Notes under the pieces: model-generated | Database searches by the model: none | Told to the model about the DNA's origin: nothing | The model's input: the letters and a program-made list of their open reading frames with translations, nothing else | In this document: piece after piece, positions 15,839 to 24,876 of the stretch | Position numbering within the stretch: the first letter of the stretch is position 1 | Layout: each line of letters begins with the position of its first letter | Assembly (NCBI RefSeq): GCF_001425905.1 | Contig: NZ_LMDY01000002.1 | Location: 84,499-148,498 of the forward strand | Length of the DNA: 64,000 nt | Reading direction: 5' to 3' | From: Methylibium sp. Root1272 | GTDB lineage: Bacteria > Pseudomonadota > Gammaproteobacteria > Burkholderiales > Burkholderiaceae_C | Position numbers and translations under genes: made by a program

Positions 15839-16525
15839 ATGGTGAACTGCATTCGCATCGCTCCGCCGTCGGCCGTGCTGCGCGGCCTGCGTCTGGGCCT
15901 GACCACGGCGGCGGCCGTGCTGGTCGTCGGCTGCGGCACGATCCGCCTGCCCGGGGGCACGCCGCCGCCGGCGCCGCCGGTCGAGCCCGCAGCCAGTCCG
16001 GCCCCGGCGCCGCCGCCGGCCCAGGCTCCACGCGTCGCCAAGCCGGCGCCTGCGCCGTCGGTGGATGCCGTCCCGCGCGTCGAGCGCATCCGCCAGGGCG
16101 CGCCGAACCATCCGTACGTGATCCGCGGCGAGACCTACGAGCCCTACGACAGCGACGTGCCGTGGTTCGAGACCGGCGTGGCCTCCTGGTACGGCGAGCC
16201 CTTCCACGGGCGCCGCACCGCCAACGGCGAGGTCTACGACATGCACGGCATGACGGCGGCCCACAAGACCATGCCGCTGCCCAGCTACGCGGTGGTGCGC
16301 AACCGCGTCAACGGCCGGCAGGTGGTGGTCCGCGTCAACGATCGCGGGCCCTTCATCGACGGCCGCGTGATCGACCTCAGCTTCGCGGCGGCCCGCAAGC
16401 TCGGCATCCGCGGCCTCGGCGAGGTGGAGGTCCGACGCCTGACGCACGACGAGATCCGGGCCGGCAGCTGGAAGAAGCTGCCGCAGACGATGGCAGTGGG
16501 CGAGGAACGCGCCAAGCTCGAATAG
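15839..16525 (+). CDS. rlpA: RlpA-like septal lytic transglycosylase lipoprotein
   Basis: Outer-membrane lipoprotein of 228 residues that would cleave denuded peptidoglycan glycan strands. A signal peptide ends in the lipobox VVGC near residue 32. Next comes a Pro/Ala-rich spacer (about 40-85), then the double-psi beta-barrel domain with FETGVASWYGEPFHGRRTANGE, the catalytic aspartate motif RVNDRGPFIDGRVIDLS, and AARKLGI. The C-terminal SPOR domain of the E. coli protein is absent; the chain ends about 30 residues after the barrel. The ATG at 15839 is preferred to a TTG 14 codons earlier because it gives a normal signal peptide. Confidence 0.88.
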   Translation: MVNCIRIAPPSAVLRGLRLGLTTAAAVLVVGCGTIRLPGGTPPPAPPVEPAASPAPAPPPAQAPRVAKPAPAPSVDAVPRVERIRQGAPNHPYVIRGETYEPYDSDVPWFETGVASWYGEPFHGRRTANGEVYDMHGMTAAHKTMPLPSYAVVRNRVNGRQVVVRVNDRGPFIDGRVIDLSFAAARKLGIRGLGEVEVRRLTHDEIRAGSWKKLPQTMAVGEERAKLE

Positions 16526-16559
16526 CGGGAGGGAGGTCCCAGCGCCCGTGCCCGCCGGC

Positions 16560-17495
16560 TCAGGCGCTGCGACGCAGGCTGGCCAGCGCCAACCCCATCA
16601 GCGCCACGCCGGCGATCTGCAGCGGCTCCAGCGCGCGGCCGTACACCGCCCAGTCGATCAGTACCGCGGCGGCCGGGTAGACGAACTGCAGCACCGCGAT
16701 GCGGCCGGTCGGCAGCCGCGCCATCCCGGCGTACAGCAGCACATAGGCCAGCCCGGTATGCACGACACCCAGGCCGGCCGGCCAGGCCCAGGCCGCACCG
16801 GCCGAAGGCCAGCCATGCAGCATCGGCCACCACGCCAGCAGCAGCATGCCCACCAGGCACTGCCACCACGCTAGCGCGAACGAACCGACCGCCTGCGCGC
16901 GCTGGGCGATCAGCGTGACGCCGGCGTAGCTGAGCGAGCCGCCCAGGCACATCGCCAGGCCCCAGCCGTAGTCGGCGGTGCGGCTCGTGGCGCCGAGGGC
17001 CGCACCGTCGTCGAACAGCCCGGTGGCCAGCACGAGACCCAGCAGGGCCAGCAGCCCGGCCGCGGCCTGCCGCCGCGACACCGGCTCGTGCAGCAGCCAG
17101 GCGCCGAGCGCCATCACCCACAGCGGCTGCACGTGGAACACGACGGTGGCCACACCGATCGAGGTGCGTGTGATCGCACCGAAGAACAGCGCCCAGTTCA
17201 GGATCATCAGCCCGCCGGCGGCGAGTGCCGCGCCCAGCGCCCTGCCACGCAGGCGCAGCTCGCCGCAGCGGCCGCTCAGCACGCCCCACAGCAGCAGCGC
17301 CAGCGCACCGAAGGCGCAGCGGAACCACACGGTGGTCAGCGGATCCTGGCCGCCTTCCTCGACGAACACGCCCAGCGTGCCGAGCAGGAGCCCGCCTGCG
17401 ACCATGAGCGCCGTGCCCTGGCGCGCCCGCGCCGCCGCTGCGGCGGCCGGTGCGGGGAGGGCGGCGGCAGGGCCGGACGGCATCAGGGTCGACAT
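16560..17495 (-). CDS. EamA-family (DMT) transporter
   Basis: Ten-helix drug/metabolite exporter of 311 residues made of two EamA repeats. The first covers about residues 28-155 (GTALMVAGGLLLGTLGVFVEEGG, then PLWVMALGAWLLHEPV). The second covers about 170-305 (GWGLAMCLGGSLSYAGVTLIAQR, then GLGVVHTGLAYVLLYAGMARLPTGRIAVLQFVYP). The conserved P-x-x-x-x-L and E-P-V ends of helices 4 and 9 are present. It is divergent from the LysR-type gene at 17582 with an 86-base gap holding a clear inverted repeat, so it is probably the regulator target. The substrate is unknown; relatives export amino acids or other metabolites. Confidence 0.87.
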   Translation of the reverse strand: MSTLMPSGPAAALPAPAAAAAARARQGTALMVAGGLLLGTLGVFVEEGGQDPLTTVWFRCAFGALALLLWGVLSGRCGELRLRGRALGAALAAGGLMILNWALFFGAITRTSIGVATVVFHVQPLWVMALGAWLLHEPVSRRQAAAGLLALLGLVLATGLFDDGAALGATSRTADYGWGLAMCLGGSLSYAGVTLIAQRAQAVGSFALAWWQCLVGMLLLAWWPMLHGWPSAGAAWAWPAGLGVVHTGLAYVLLYAGMARLPTGRIAVLQFVYPAAAVLIDWAVYGRALEPLQIAGVALMGLALASLRRSA

Positions 17496-17549
17496 CGCGG
17501 CACTGTGCCGACGCCGCGTTCTTCGGTAAAGCGCATAGTTCTAAGATTT

Positions 17550-17570
17550 AGCATTCGCTTTTCGAATGCT
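17550..17570. promoter_or_regulatory. Inverted repeat in the EamA-LysR divergent promoter
   Basis: Arms AGCATTCG (17550-17557) and CGAATGCT (17563-17570) with a five-base spacer, 11 bases before the LysR start. Symmetry and position suit an autoregulatory LysR-type site. A weak promoter-like AAGATTTA lies just upstream of it. Confidence 0.6.
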
Positions 17571-17581
17571 GGAGACGGACC

Positions 17582-18448
17582 ATGCCCGCCACTGCCGATC
17601 TGCAGCTCGACTGGCTGCGCGCCTTCGTGACCGTGGTCGACGCCGGCTCGCTGACCGCGGCCGCGCCGCAGCTGCACCGCTCGCAATCGGCGCTGAGCAT
17701 GCAGCTCAAGAAACTGGAGGACGCCGTCGGCCGGCCGGTCCTCGCCCGCGGCCCGCGGCACCTGGATCTCACGCCGACCGGTGTCGAACTGCTGGGCCAC
17801 GCCCGTCGGATGCTCGAGCTGCACGCCGAGACGCTGGCCGCCGTGCGCGGCCCGGCGATCTCCGGGCGCGTGAGCCTGGGCGTGCCGGACGACTATGCCG
17901 CGACCTACCTCACGCCGGTGCTGCGCAGCTTCGCGACGCGGTATGCCGGCGTCGAGATCACGCTGGTGTGCGAGCAGTCCACCGCGCTGATCCCCAAGGT
18001 GCAGCGCGGCGAGCTCGACCTGGCGGTGGTCACGCGCGACCGGCCGCAGCGCGGCACGCTGCTGTTCCAGGAGATGCTGGTCTGGGTGGGCGCGGTGCAG
18101 CACGAGGCCTGGCGGCGCGAACCGCTGCCGGTGGCGGTGTACGAGCCCGGCAGCCGCGCCCGCCGCGAGGCGCTGGCCGCGCTGATGGCGCAGCGGCGCG
18201 CCCACCGCATCGTCTACAACAGCTCCAGCCTCGCCGGGCACCTGGCGGCGGTGGAAAGCGGGCTGGCCGTGGCGGTGCTGACGCGCTGCAGCGTGCCGCC
18301 CGGCCTGCTGGTGCTGCAGGCCCGCCACGGCCTGCCGGCACTGCCGGCGATCGAGGTGTCATTGGTGCGCAGCAAGGCCTCGCAGCGCTCGGCTGCCGCC
18401 GAGGCCCTGCATGAGCAGGTGCTGCGGACGTTGCGGCGCGACGCCTGA
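17582..18448 (+). CDS. LysR-family transcriptional regulator
   Basis: Regulator of 288 residues. Residues 7-66 form the winged helix-turn-helix (LDWLRAFVTVVDAGSLTAAAPQLHRSQS, then AVGRPVLARGPRHLDLTPTG). The rest is a type-2 periplasmic-binding-like effector domain (GRVSLGVPDDYA, then GELDLAVVTRDRP). It is transcribed divergently from the EamA exporter, the usual arrangement for a regulator and its target. The inverted repeat just upstream of its start is the likely site of autoregulation. The inducer cannot be deduced. Confidence 0.9.
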   Translation: MPATADLQLDWLRAFVTVVDAGSLTAAAPQLHRSQSALSMQLKKLEDAVGRPVLARGPRHLDLTPTGVELLGHARRMLELHAETLAAVRGPAISGRVSLGVPDDYAATYLTPVLRSFATRYAGVEITLVCEQSTALIPKVQRGELDLAVVTRDRPQRGTLLFQEMLVWVGAVQHEAWRREPLPVAVYEPGSRARREALAALMAQRRAHRIVYNSSSLAGHLAAVESGLAVAVLTRCSVPPGLLVLQARHGLPALPAIEVSLVRSKASQRSAAAEALHEQVLRTLRRDA

Positions 18449-18509
18449 TGCGCCTGGGTCAGCCGTGCTCGCTCAAGGTCGGTGGCACGCAGAGCGCCGC
18501 TTCGGCGCC

Positions 18510-19082
18510 TCAGCCCGCAAACCGCAGCGGGTCGGACCGTTGGCCTCGCCGTTGCAGGCGGTGCATGAAGAGGCTGCCGATCACGCCGGCCTGGCGCATC
18601 AGCGAGATCTGCGCCGCGGACCATTCGACCGGCGCGCCGGTCTGCTCGCCGCACAGCAGCCCGGTGCGCCGGCCGTTGACGGCGAAGGGCACGTCGAGCA
18701 GCGAGTGGATGTCGTTGGGCTGCAGGTAAGTCTCGCGCATCGAGTGCAGGGCCGGATGGCTCGGTGCGTCGCTCGCGCTCAGGATGCCCCAGCGGTCGAG
18801 TTCGCGGAAGTAGTCGGGGTGCTCCTGCTCGATCAGCGGCGGCAGCGGCGTGGCGTCGTGGCCCGCGTGGTGCAGCCGCTCGCAGTGCAGCGCCTGTTGC
18901 GGTCCGCGCTGCGAATAGGTCCACACGCTGACGCGGTCGCAGCCCAGGCCCTCGGCCAGCACCGGCAGCGCCTGCGAGAAGAAGTCGTCCAGATCCAGCA
19001 GTTCCTGTTCGTGCAGGTGGACGAAGTGCCGGATGCGCGCCAGTGCGCGACGTCCTGGGTCGGAAAGGAGTTCCGTCGGCAT
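18510..19082 (-). CDS. GAF-domain protein
   Basis: Cytoplasmic sensor-like protein of 190 residues consisting of a single GAF domain (about residues 30-178). The GAF pattern is visible in LDDFFSQALPVLAEGLGCDRVSVWTYS, LLDVPFAVNGRRTGLLCGEQTG, and the closing helix WSAAQISLMRQAGVIGSLFMHRL. There is no output domain, so it probably signals through a partner or binds a small ligand. It converges with the LysR-type gene and sits 123 bases downstream of the chemoreceptor stop on the same strand, and so could share its transcript. Confidence 0.82.
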   Translation of the reverse strand: MPTELLSDPGRRALARIRHFVHLHEQELLDLDDFFSQALPVLAEGLGCDRVSVWTYSQRGPQQALHCERLHHAGHDATPLPPLIEQEHPDYFRELDRWGILSASDAPSHPALHSMRETYLQPNDIHSLLDVPFAVNGRRTGLLCGEQTGAPVEWSAAQISLMRQAGVIGSLFMHRLQRRGQRSDPLRFAG

Positions 19083-19205
19083 GATCTCTCGTGGTGAGGT
19101 GAGCGATGGCAGTCACCGGCACGGCATGGGCCGGTCGACTGCGTCCCTTGCCGGGTTATCGGCGCTGCACCTCGGGGCTTGAGGGCCGGGGCGGGCCCCG
19201 GTCGC

Positions 19206-20789
19206 TCAGGCGTGGGCCGCTCGGCCGGCGCCGGTACGGAACACGGAGATCACTTCCAGCAAGCCGGCGGCCTGCTGCTTCAGGCTCTCGGCGGCGGCGG
19301 CGCTCTCCTCCACCAGCGCGGCGTTCTGCTGGGTGCCCTGGTCGATCGACGCGACGGCCTGGTTGACCTGCACGATGCCGGTGCTCTGCTCGCTGGTCGA
19401 GGCGTTGATCTCCGCCATCAGGTCGGTCACGCGACTCACCTGCAGCACGATGTCGTTCATCGTGCTGCCGGCCTCGCCGACCAGCTGGCTGCCGGCCTGC
19501 ACCTTGTCGACGCTGTCGCCGATCAGGCCCTTGATCTCCTTGGCGGCCTGCGCGCTGCGTTGCGCCAGGTTGCGCACTTCGCTCGCCACCACCGCGAAGC
19601 CGCGGCCCTGCTCGCCGGCGCGCGCCGCTTCCACCGCGGCGTTGAGCGCCAGGATGTTGGTCTGGAACGCGATGCCGTCGATCACGCCGATGATGTCGGC
19701 GATCTTGCGGCTCGACTCGGTGATCTCGCCCATCGTCGCGACGACGCGCTCCACCACCTGGCCGCCGCGGCCGGCCACGTCGGCCGCCGAGCTGGCGAGC
19801 TGGCTGGCCTGGCGCGAGCTGTCGGCGTTCTGCTGGACCGTCGAGGTCATTTCCTGCATCGAGGCCGCGGTCTCCTGCAGCGCGCTGGCCTGCTGCTCGG
19901 TGCGGCTGGACAGGTCCTGGTTGCCGGTCGCGATCTGTGCCGAGGCGGTCGCGATGCCGTCCGCCGACTGGCGCACGCGGTCCACCATCGTGACCAGGCT
20001 CTCGTTCATCTTCTTCAGTGCGGCGAGCAGCTGGCCGGTCTCGTCGTGGCGGTCGACGATGATGTTCGTGCTCAGGTCGCCGGCCGCCACGGCTTCGGCC
20101 AGATGCACCGCGCGGGTCAACGGGCGGGTCACCGCGTTGCTCAGCAGCCAGCCCATCGCCATCGCGGCCAGCGCGGCGGCCAGGCAGGTGCCGATCAGCA
20201 CCGCACGGTCGCTCGCATAGCCCTGCTCGGCGGTCTGGACGTGGGCCTGCGCCTGGGCCTGTTCGTACTCGATGAAGTCGCGCGTGGACCGCAGCAGCGC
20301 CGCCAGCAAGGGCCGGCACTCGGCGTTCATCTTCGTCACGGCCTGGTCACGGCGACCGTCGAGCGCCATACCGACGATCTCCAGCGCCACCGGGCCGTAG
20401 CTGGCCTCGACCTTCTCGATCGCCGCCAGCAGCGCGCGGTCGCGGTCGGTGGCGTCGGAGGAGGCCGCGACGACGACCTGCTTCAGCTTGGCGATCGAGG
20501 CCTGCACGTCTTCGTGGGCCTGGGTCACGGCCAGCTTCTCGGCGTCCCGGTCGGCCGGCAGCGTCACGAGCACCAGGTTGCGGGCGGCGATGGCGCGCCG
20601 CGTCGCGGCGCCACGGATGTCGACCGCGAGGTGTTCGCGGTTCCCCACGCCCTCCAGATAGGCGGTGAAGCGCTCGTTGGCGTTGCCCAGAGAGCGCAGC
20701 GACAGCCCGGACACCAGCAGCACCACAGCGGCGAGCAGCGCGAATCCCAGCATCAGCTTGGTCTTGACTCTCAGGTGGCTCAGGTTCAT
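19206..20789 (-). CDS. Methyl-accepting chemotaxis protein
   Basis: Inner-membrane chemoreceptor of 527 residues. The N-terminus [29 protein letters not shown] is transmembrane helix 1. A periplasmic four-helix bundle covers about 35-190. Helix 2 ([21 protein letters not shown]) leads into a HAMP domain with the P-L-x-x-A-V and E-A-V-A-A-G-D-L-S motifs. The cytoplasmic signalling hairpin contains the tip region [35 protein letters not shown]. There is no NWETF-like CheR pentapeptide; the chain ends [10 protein letters not shown]. The start at 20789 follows a GAGGAGT ribosome site; the longer open frame adds 70 unrelated residues. The 293 bases between this gene and the next at 21083-21709 show no gene. 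Confidence 0.92.
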   Translation of the reverse strand: MNLSHLRVKTKLMLGFALLAAVVLLVSGLSLRSLGNANERFTAYLEGVGNREHLAVDIRGAATRRAIAARNLVLVTLPADRDAEKLAVTQAHEDVQASIAKLKQVVVAASSDATDRDRALLAAIEKVEASYGPVALEIVGMALDGRRDQAVTKMNAECRPLLAALLRSTRDFIEYEQAQAQAHVQTAEQGYASDRAVLIGTCLAAALAAMAMGWLLSNAVTRPLTRAVHLAEAVAAGDLSTNIIVDRHDETGQLLAALKKMNESLVTMVDRVRQSADGIATASAQIATGNQDLSSRTEQQASALQETAASMQEMTSTVQQNADSSRQASQLASSAADVAGRGGQVVERVVATMGEITESSRKIADIIGVIDGIAFQTNILALNAAVEAARAGEQGRGFAVVASEVRNLAQRSAQAAKEIKGLIGDSVDKVQAGSQLVGEAGSTMNDIVLQVSRVTDLMAEINASTSEQSTGIVQVNQAVASIDQGTQQNAALVEESAAAAESLKQQAAGLLEVISVFRTGAGRAAHA

Positions 20790-21082
20790 TCCAACTCCTC
20801 GATCGCACCGGTGGTGCGCCCCATGGACGGGCCGGCCTGCAACCCTGGGGAAAGGCATCGAGGCAGACGGCTGACCCTTCTGATGTCGGTGGATCGATGC
20901 GGGCGCTTGAGTCGGCGCCTCGGCCGTCGACCCCAGGTGAAAGTCGGTTTGGCGTGCCGGTGAATCACCTACAAGCGCCGAAAAGGCCTTGCGTGGCAAG
21001 GGCTTGGCACGGCACTTCGGACCTCCTCGCGAAGACGGGCGGCGAGCCGGAGCCCGTGCTTGTCAGCCAGATGCAAACCGGC

Positions 21083-21709
21083 TCAGCGGGCCACGTAGCG
21101 TCCTGGCCGGTGGTTGATGGCCAGCACCAGGTTCAGCGCCACCGCGCCGGCCACCGACAGCAGCACCTGCCGGGGCGCGACGACCGCGAACGCGAGCGCG
21201 ACGATGCTGCAGTCGAGCGCCATCTGCAGCTGGCCGGCGCGCCAGCCGCGCTGCTGCTGCAGCACCACGGCGACGATGCCGATGCCTCCCACGCTGGCCT
21301 GGTGGCGGAACAACGCGAGCATGCCCATGCCGATCAGCGTGCCACCCATCAGCGCGGCGTACAGCGGCTGCAGCGGCGCGAAGCCGATCCAGCGCGGCAA
21401 CAACTCGCTCTGGACCGACAGCAGCGCCACGGCGACGAAGGTCTTCAAGGTGAAGGCGTGGCCGAGGTGGCGCCAGGCGAGCCAGTAGAACGGCAGGTTG
21501 ATCGCGAAGAACAGTGCGCCGAAGGGCCAGCCGGTCGCGTAGTGCAGCAGGAAGGCCAGGCCCGCGGTGCCGCCGGCCAGCAGCCCGGCCTGCTGGAACA
21601 TCGCGATCCCCAGCGCCATCGCCGACGTGCCCAGCAGCAGCGCCATCGCGTCCTCGAAGGCGGAGTGGCGGGTGACGTCGTCGTCGTCGTTGCGATCGGT
21701 CGTGTTCAT
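21083..21709 (-). CDS. YitT-family membrane protein
   Basis: Integral membrane protein of 208 residues with about five to six hydrophobic helices. It opens with an acidic N-terminus (NTTDRNDDDDVTRHS), followed by the family-like helix ALLLGTSAMALGIAMFQQAGLLAGGTAGLAFLLHY, then FFAINLPFYWLAWRHLG, and a glycine-rich segment (LMGGTLIGMGMLALFRHQASVGGIGIVAV). Family members are annotated as YitT/DUF161 integral membrane proteins of unknown function. Here only the membrane domain is present, without the C-terminal DUF2179 domain of Bacillus YitT. The ATG at 21709 is preferred over one six codons upstream. Confidence 0.78.
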   Translation of the reverse strand: MNTTDRNDDDDVTRHSAFEDAMALLLGTSAMALGIAMFQQAGLLAGGTAGLAFLLHYATGWPFGALFFAINLPFYWLAWRHLGHAFTLKTFVAVALLSVQSELLPRWIGFAPLQPLYAALMGGTLIGMGMLALFRHQASVGGIGIVAVVLQQQRGWRAGQLQMALDCSIVALAFAVVAPRQVLLSVAGAVALNLVLAINHRPGRYVAR

Positions 21710-21759
21710 GGACGCGGGGCGGCGCAAGCTCCGTGCCGGGCGGCCATGCTCGGGCGAAC

Positions 21760-23274
21760 TCAGGCGCCGGCGCCCAGCGCGTCGCCGAGCTCCAGCACCA
21801 GCGCGGGCAGCGCGTCCACCTCGGCCGCGCCGGTGCCGAAGTTGACGATGCAGGCGCGCAACCAGAAGCGGCCGTCCACCACGGCCGGGCTGAGCCAGGC
21901 GCGGCCGTCCTGCTGCAGGCGCTCGAGCAGGCGGCGGTTCAGCGCGTCGAGCGCGGCGTCGTCATGGGCGCCGCGGGGCTCGGGCCGGTAGCGCAGCGTC
22001 GCGATGCTCAGGCCGCCCGGGCCGGCCTCGAGCCGCGGCGTGGCCTGCACGCGCTCGTGCAGCCGCCGGGCCAGCGCGATGTCGTCGCCGATCATCCGGC
22101 GGTAGCCGTCGCGGCCGGCCATGCGCAGCGCGAGCCAGACCTTCAGCGCGCGGAAGCCGCGCGTGTTCTGCGGCCCGAGCTCGTGGAAGTTCACGCCCTC
22201 GTCGTCGCGCGGCGCGCCGTAGTAGGACGGGCGCTGGCTGAAGGCATCGAGCAGGTGGCGCGGCTCGCGCACCAGCACGCAGCCGGCCTCGATCGGCGCG
22301 TAGAGCCACTTGTGCGGGTCGAGCGCCACCGAATCGGCCTCGCGCAGGCCCGGCAGGTCGGCTGGTGCGGCGTCGCCCAGGCAGGCCGCCGGCGCGCCAT
22401 AGGCGCCGTCGACGTGGAACCACAGGCCATGCCGACGGCACAGTGCGGCCATCGCCGGCAGCGGGTCGATCGCGCCGGTGCTCACGGTGCCGGCCGTGCC
22501 CACCGCCATCAGCGGCTGCACGCCGGCGGCGAGGTCGGCCTCGATCCGTGCGCCGAGCGCGTCGACGTCGAGGCGCTGCCGCGCGTCGGTCGGAATCCAG
22601 CGCACCGCCTGCAGCCCGAGGCCGGCGATGTCGACCGCCTTGTGCAGCCAGGCATGCGTCTGCGTCGACGCGTAGACCGCGAGCGGCGGCGCGCCGCACA
22701 GGCCCTGCTCGCGCACCGCCGGGCGTGCCGCGCGCCGTGCCGCCAGCAGCGCCACCAGGTTGGCCAGGTTGCCGCCGCTCGTCAGCAGGCCGCCGCAGCC
22801 GGCCGGGTAGCCCACCAGTTCGGCCAGCCAGCGCACGGTCTGGGCCTCGATCTCGCTCGCCACCGGCGCGGCGTGCCAGAGCGCGACGTTGGCGTTCAGC
22901 GCCGCCGCCAGCAACTCGGCCAGCACGCCGATCGGTGCCGGCGACGCGGCGATGTAGCCGTGAAAGCGCGGGTGGCTGCTGCGCAGCGAGTGCTCGAACA
23001 GCAGCGTCGCCGCGCCATCGAGCAGCGCGGCCGGGTCGGCCCCGCCGGTGGGCAGCGGGCCGTCGCCGACCAGGGCACGCAGCTCGGCCGGGGTCTCGCC
23101 GTGGCTCACCGGGCGCTGCGGCAGCGCGGCCATCATGTCGGCGATGCGATCGACCAGTGCGTGGCCGAGCGCGCGGAACTGCGCCGGCGCCATCGCCAGC
23201 GCGGCCTCGCGCGCCGGCGGCTCGGGCTCGGGAGGCTCGATCGGCATCGCGTGCTGCGGGTGAGCGACGGACAC
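21760..23274 (-). CDS. PLP-dependent amino-acid decarboxylase (group II)
   Basis: Pyridoxal-phosphate enzyme of 504 residues of the aromatic-L-amino-acid/glutamate decarboxylase group. The cofactor histidine stacks in ASTQTHAWLHKAVD, the aspartate-alanine pair is in WFHVDGAYGAPA, and the Schiff-base lysine is in SVALDPHKWLYAP. GGLLTSGGNLANLVAL binds the phosphate. The substrate cannot be fixed from the sequence; aromatic amino acids or 2,4-diaminobutyrate are possible. The GTG start lies directly against the stop of the Lon-substrate-domain gene; an ATG at 23247 is an alternative start that would shorten the Pro/Glu-rich N-terminus. Confidence 0.86.
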   Translation of the reverse strand: MSVAHPQHAMPIEPPEPEPPAREAALAMAPAQFRALGHALVDRIADMMAALPQRPVSHGETPAELRALVGDGPLPTGGADPAALLDGAATLLFEHSLRSSHPRFHGYIAASPAPIGVLAELLAAALNANVALWHAAPVASEIEAQTVRWLAELVGYPAGCGGLLTSGGNLANLVALLAARRAARPAVREQGLCGAPPLAVYASTQTHAWLHKAVDIAGLGLQAVRWIPTDARQRLDVDALGARIEADLAAGVQPLMAVGTAGTVSTGAIDPLPAMAALCRRHGLWFHVDGAYGAPAACLGDAAPADLPGLREADSVALDPHKWLYAPIEAGCVLVREPRHLLDAFSQRPSYYGAPRDDEGVNFHELGPQNTRGFRALKVWLALRMAGRDGYRRMIGDDIALARRLHERVQATPRLEAGPGGLSIATLRYRPEPRGAHDDAALDALNRRLLERLQQDGRAWLSPAVVDGRFWLRACIVNFGTGAAEVDALPALVLELGDALGAGA

Positions 23275-23907
23275 CTAGCCGACCACGCCCTTGCTGCGCA
23301 GGAACTCGTCGACCAGCTTGAGCCGCACCAGCGGATCGGGCAGCTCCATCAGCTTCTGCTTGGCGGCCACCGAGATCGGCAGGATCTCGCACCAGCGGTT
23401 GGCGATCCAGCCGGCGTCCTCGAAGCGGTAGGGCTCCAGAAACGGCACGTTGCCCTGCTGCTTGAGCGTGGCGATCGCGTTCGCGAGGCCCTGGGCCGAA
23501 CCGACCAGCTCTTCGGACGGCAGCACGGTCTCGTCGTCGGGCAGCAGCCGGGCCTGAGCGACCCACAGGTGGTTGGCCTGCTGCGAGGTGCCGGCCGTCT
23601 CGAAGCGATGGCTGCCGCGGCAGCGCACCTGCAGGATGCCCGATTGCGGGCTGTCGACGTCGATCAGTTCGGCCAGGCAGCCGATCACCTCCAGCGCCAC
23701 GTCCCCGGGCGCGCCGTTGCCGCGCACCTCGCTGCCCTTCTTCAGCGCCACCACGCCGAAGGGCTTGCGCTCGCGCAGGCATTCGCCCACCAGGTCGAGG
23801 TAGCGCGCCTCGAACACCTTCAGGCCCAGCAGGCCGCCGGGGAAGAGTACCGACTGCAGCGGAAACAGCGGCAGTTCGAAGGAGAAAGAGGAGGGGGTGT
23901 CCGTCAT
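23275..23907 (-). CDS. Lon substrate-binding (LonN) domain protein
   Basis: Protein of 210 residues matching the N-terminal substrate-recognition domain of Lon protease without its ATPase or peptidase parts. Characteristic stretches are ELPLFPLQSVLFPGGLLGLKVFEARYLDLV at the start, LEVIGCLAELIDV, and GILQVRCRGSHRFE. The C-terminal part is helical (DPLVRLKLVDEFLRSKG). Stand-alone members are common in proteobacteria and of uncertain function. It is transcribed with the PLP decarboxylase, whose start abuts this stop. Confidence 0.87.
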   Translation of the reverse strand: MTDTPSSFSFELPLFPLQSVLFPGGLLGLKVFEARYLDLVGECLRERKPFGVVALKKGSEVRGNGAPGDVALEVIGCLAELIDVDSPQSGILQVRCRGSHRFETAGTSQQANHLWVAQARLLPDDETVLPSEELVGSAQGLANAIATLKQQGNVPFLEPYRFEDAGWIANRWCEILPISVAAKQKLMELPDPLVRLKLVDEFLRSKGVVG

Positions 23908-23958
23908 CGAGAAGGCGGCCGAGGGGTGCCGGAAAGCGGGATGGCCGACCGGGCGGCG

Positions 23959-24876
23959 TCAGAGCGCGTCGAGCTCGCGGTGGCGCACCAGCGTCGCGCC
24001 GCGGCCGCGGAAGCGCCGGGCGAGCTGCTCGACGAAGTAGACAGAGCGGTGCTGGCCGCCGGTGCAGCCGATCGCGACGGTGAGGTAGGCGCGCTGGTCC
24101 TGCTCGAACGCGGGCAGCCAGCGCACCAGGAAGGCCTCGATCTGCCCCAGCATCTCGCCCACCTCGGGCTGCTGCTGCAGGTAATCGGCGACCGGCGCGT
24201 CGCGGCCGGTCAGCGGGCGCAGCTCGTCGATGTAGTGCGGATTGGGCAGCACGCGGACGTCGTACACCAGGTCGGCGTCGAGCGGCACGCCGTGCTTGAA
24301 GGCGAAGGACTCGAACACCAGCGTCAGCGCGCCGGCCGGCGCCTGCACCAGCTGCCGCACCCAGGCGCGCAGCTGGGCCGCGCGCAGCTGGCTGGTGTCG
24401 AGCACGGTCGAGGCCTCGCGCAGGTCGGCGAGCAGCTCGCGCTCGAGCTCGATCGCGTCGGTCAGCGCGCGGTGCTGGTCGAGCGCTTCGCCGGGCGCGC
24501 CGGTGCTGAGCGGGTGCCGGCGCCGCGTCTCGGAGAAGCGCCGCACCAGCGCATGCGTGCTGGCGTCGAGGAAGATCGCGCGCACCTTCACGCCCTCGCT
24601 CCCCAGCTGCAACAGGCTCGGCAGCAGCGCCGGCAGCGAGTGGGCGCTGCGCACGTCGACCGCCACCGCGATGCGGCGCATCGCGCCGTCGGTGCGGGCC
24701 TGCTCCAGGCGCAGGAACTGCGGCAGCAGCTCGGGCGGCAGGTTGTCGACGCAGTAGAAGCCGGCGTCCTCCAGTGCATGCAAGGCCACCGACTTGCCTG
24801 AGCCGGAGATGCCGGTGACCAGCACCACCTCGCGCGGTGCGTCGGGCAGGGCCGGTGCCACGGTGTCCTGGCTCAT
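23959..24876 (-). CDS. rapZ: RNase adapter protein RapZ
   Basis: P-loop protein of 305 residues. In enterobacteria it guides RNase E to the small RNA GlmZ and so tunes glucosamine-6-phosphate synthesis. Walker A is [18 protein letters not shown] (residues 20-37). The C-terminal domain has [20 protein letters not shown], the conserved Cys/His signature of the RapZ phosphate-binding pocket, and ends with the family form LVRHREL. The start overlaps the recN stop by an ATGA junction. Whether a GlmZ-like RNA exists here cannot be seen in this window. Confidence 0.93.
   Translation of the reverse strand: MSQDTVAPALPDAPREVVLVTGISGSGKSVALHALEDAGFYCVDNLPPELLPQFLRLEQARTDGAMRRIAVAVDVRSAHSLPALLPSLLQLGSEGVKVRAIFLDASTHALVRRFSETRRRHPLSTGAPGEALDQHRALTDAIELERELLADLREASTVLDTSQLRAAQLRAWVRQLVQAPAGALTLVFESFAFKHGVPLDADLVYDVRVLPNPHYIDELRPLTGRDAPVADYLQQQPEVGEMLGQIEAFLVRWLPAFEQDQRAYLTVAIGCTGGQHRSVYFVEQLARRFRGRGATLVRHRELDAL

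Noticed and set aside
21733-24801. 1022-codon open frame on the plus strand
   Set aside because: Antisense of the PLP decarboxylase, Lon-domain protein and rapZ; the translated sequence is Arg/Gln/His-rich with no recognisable motif.
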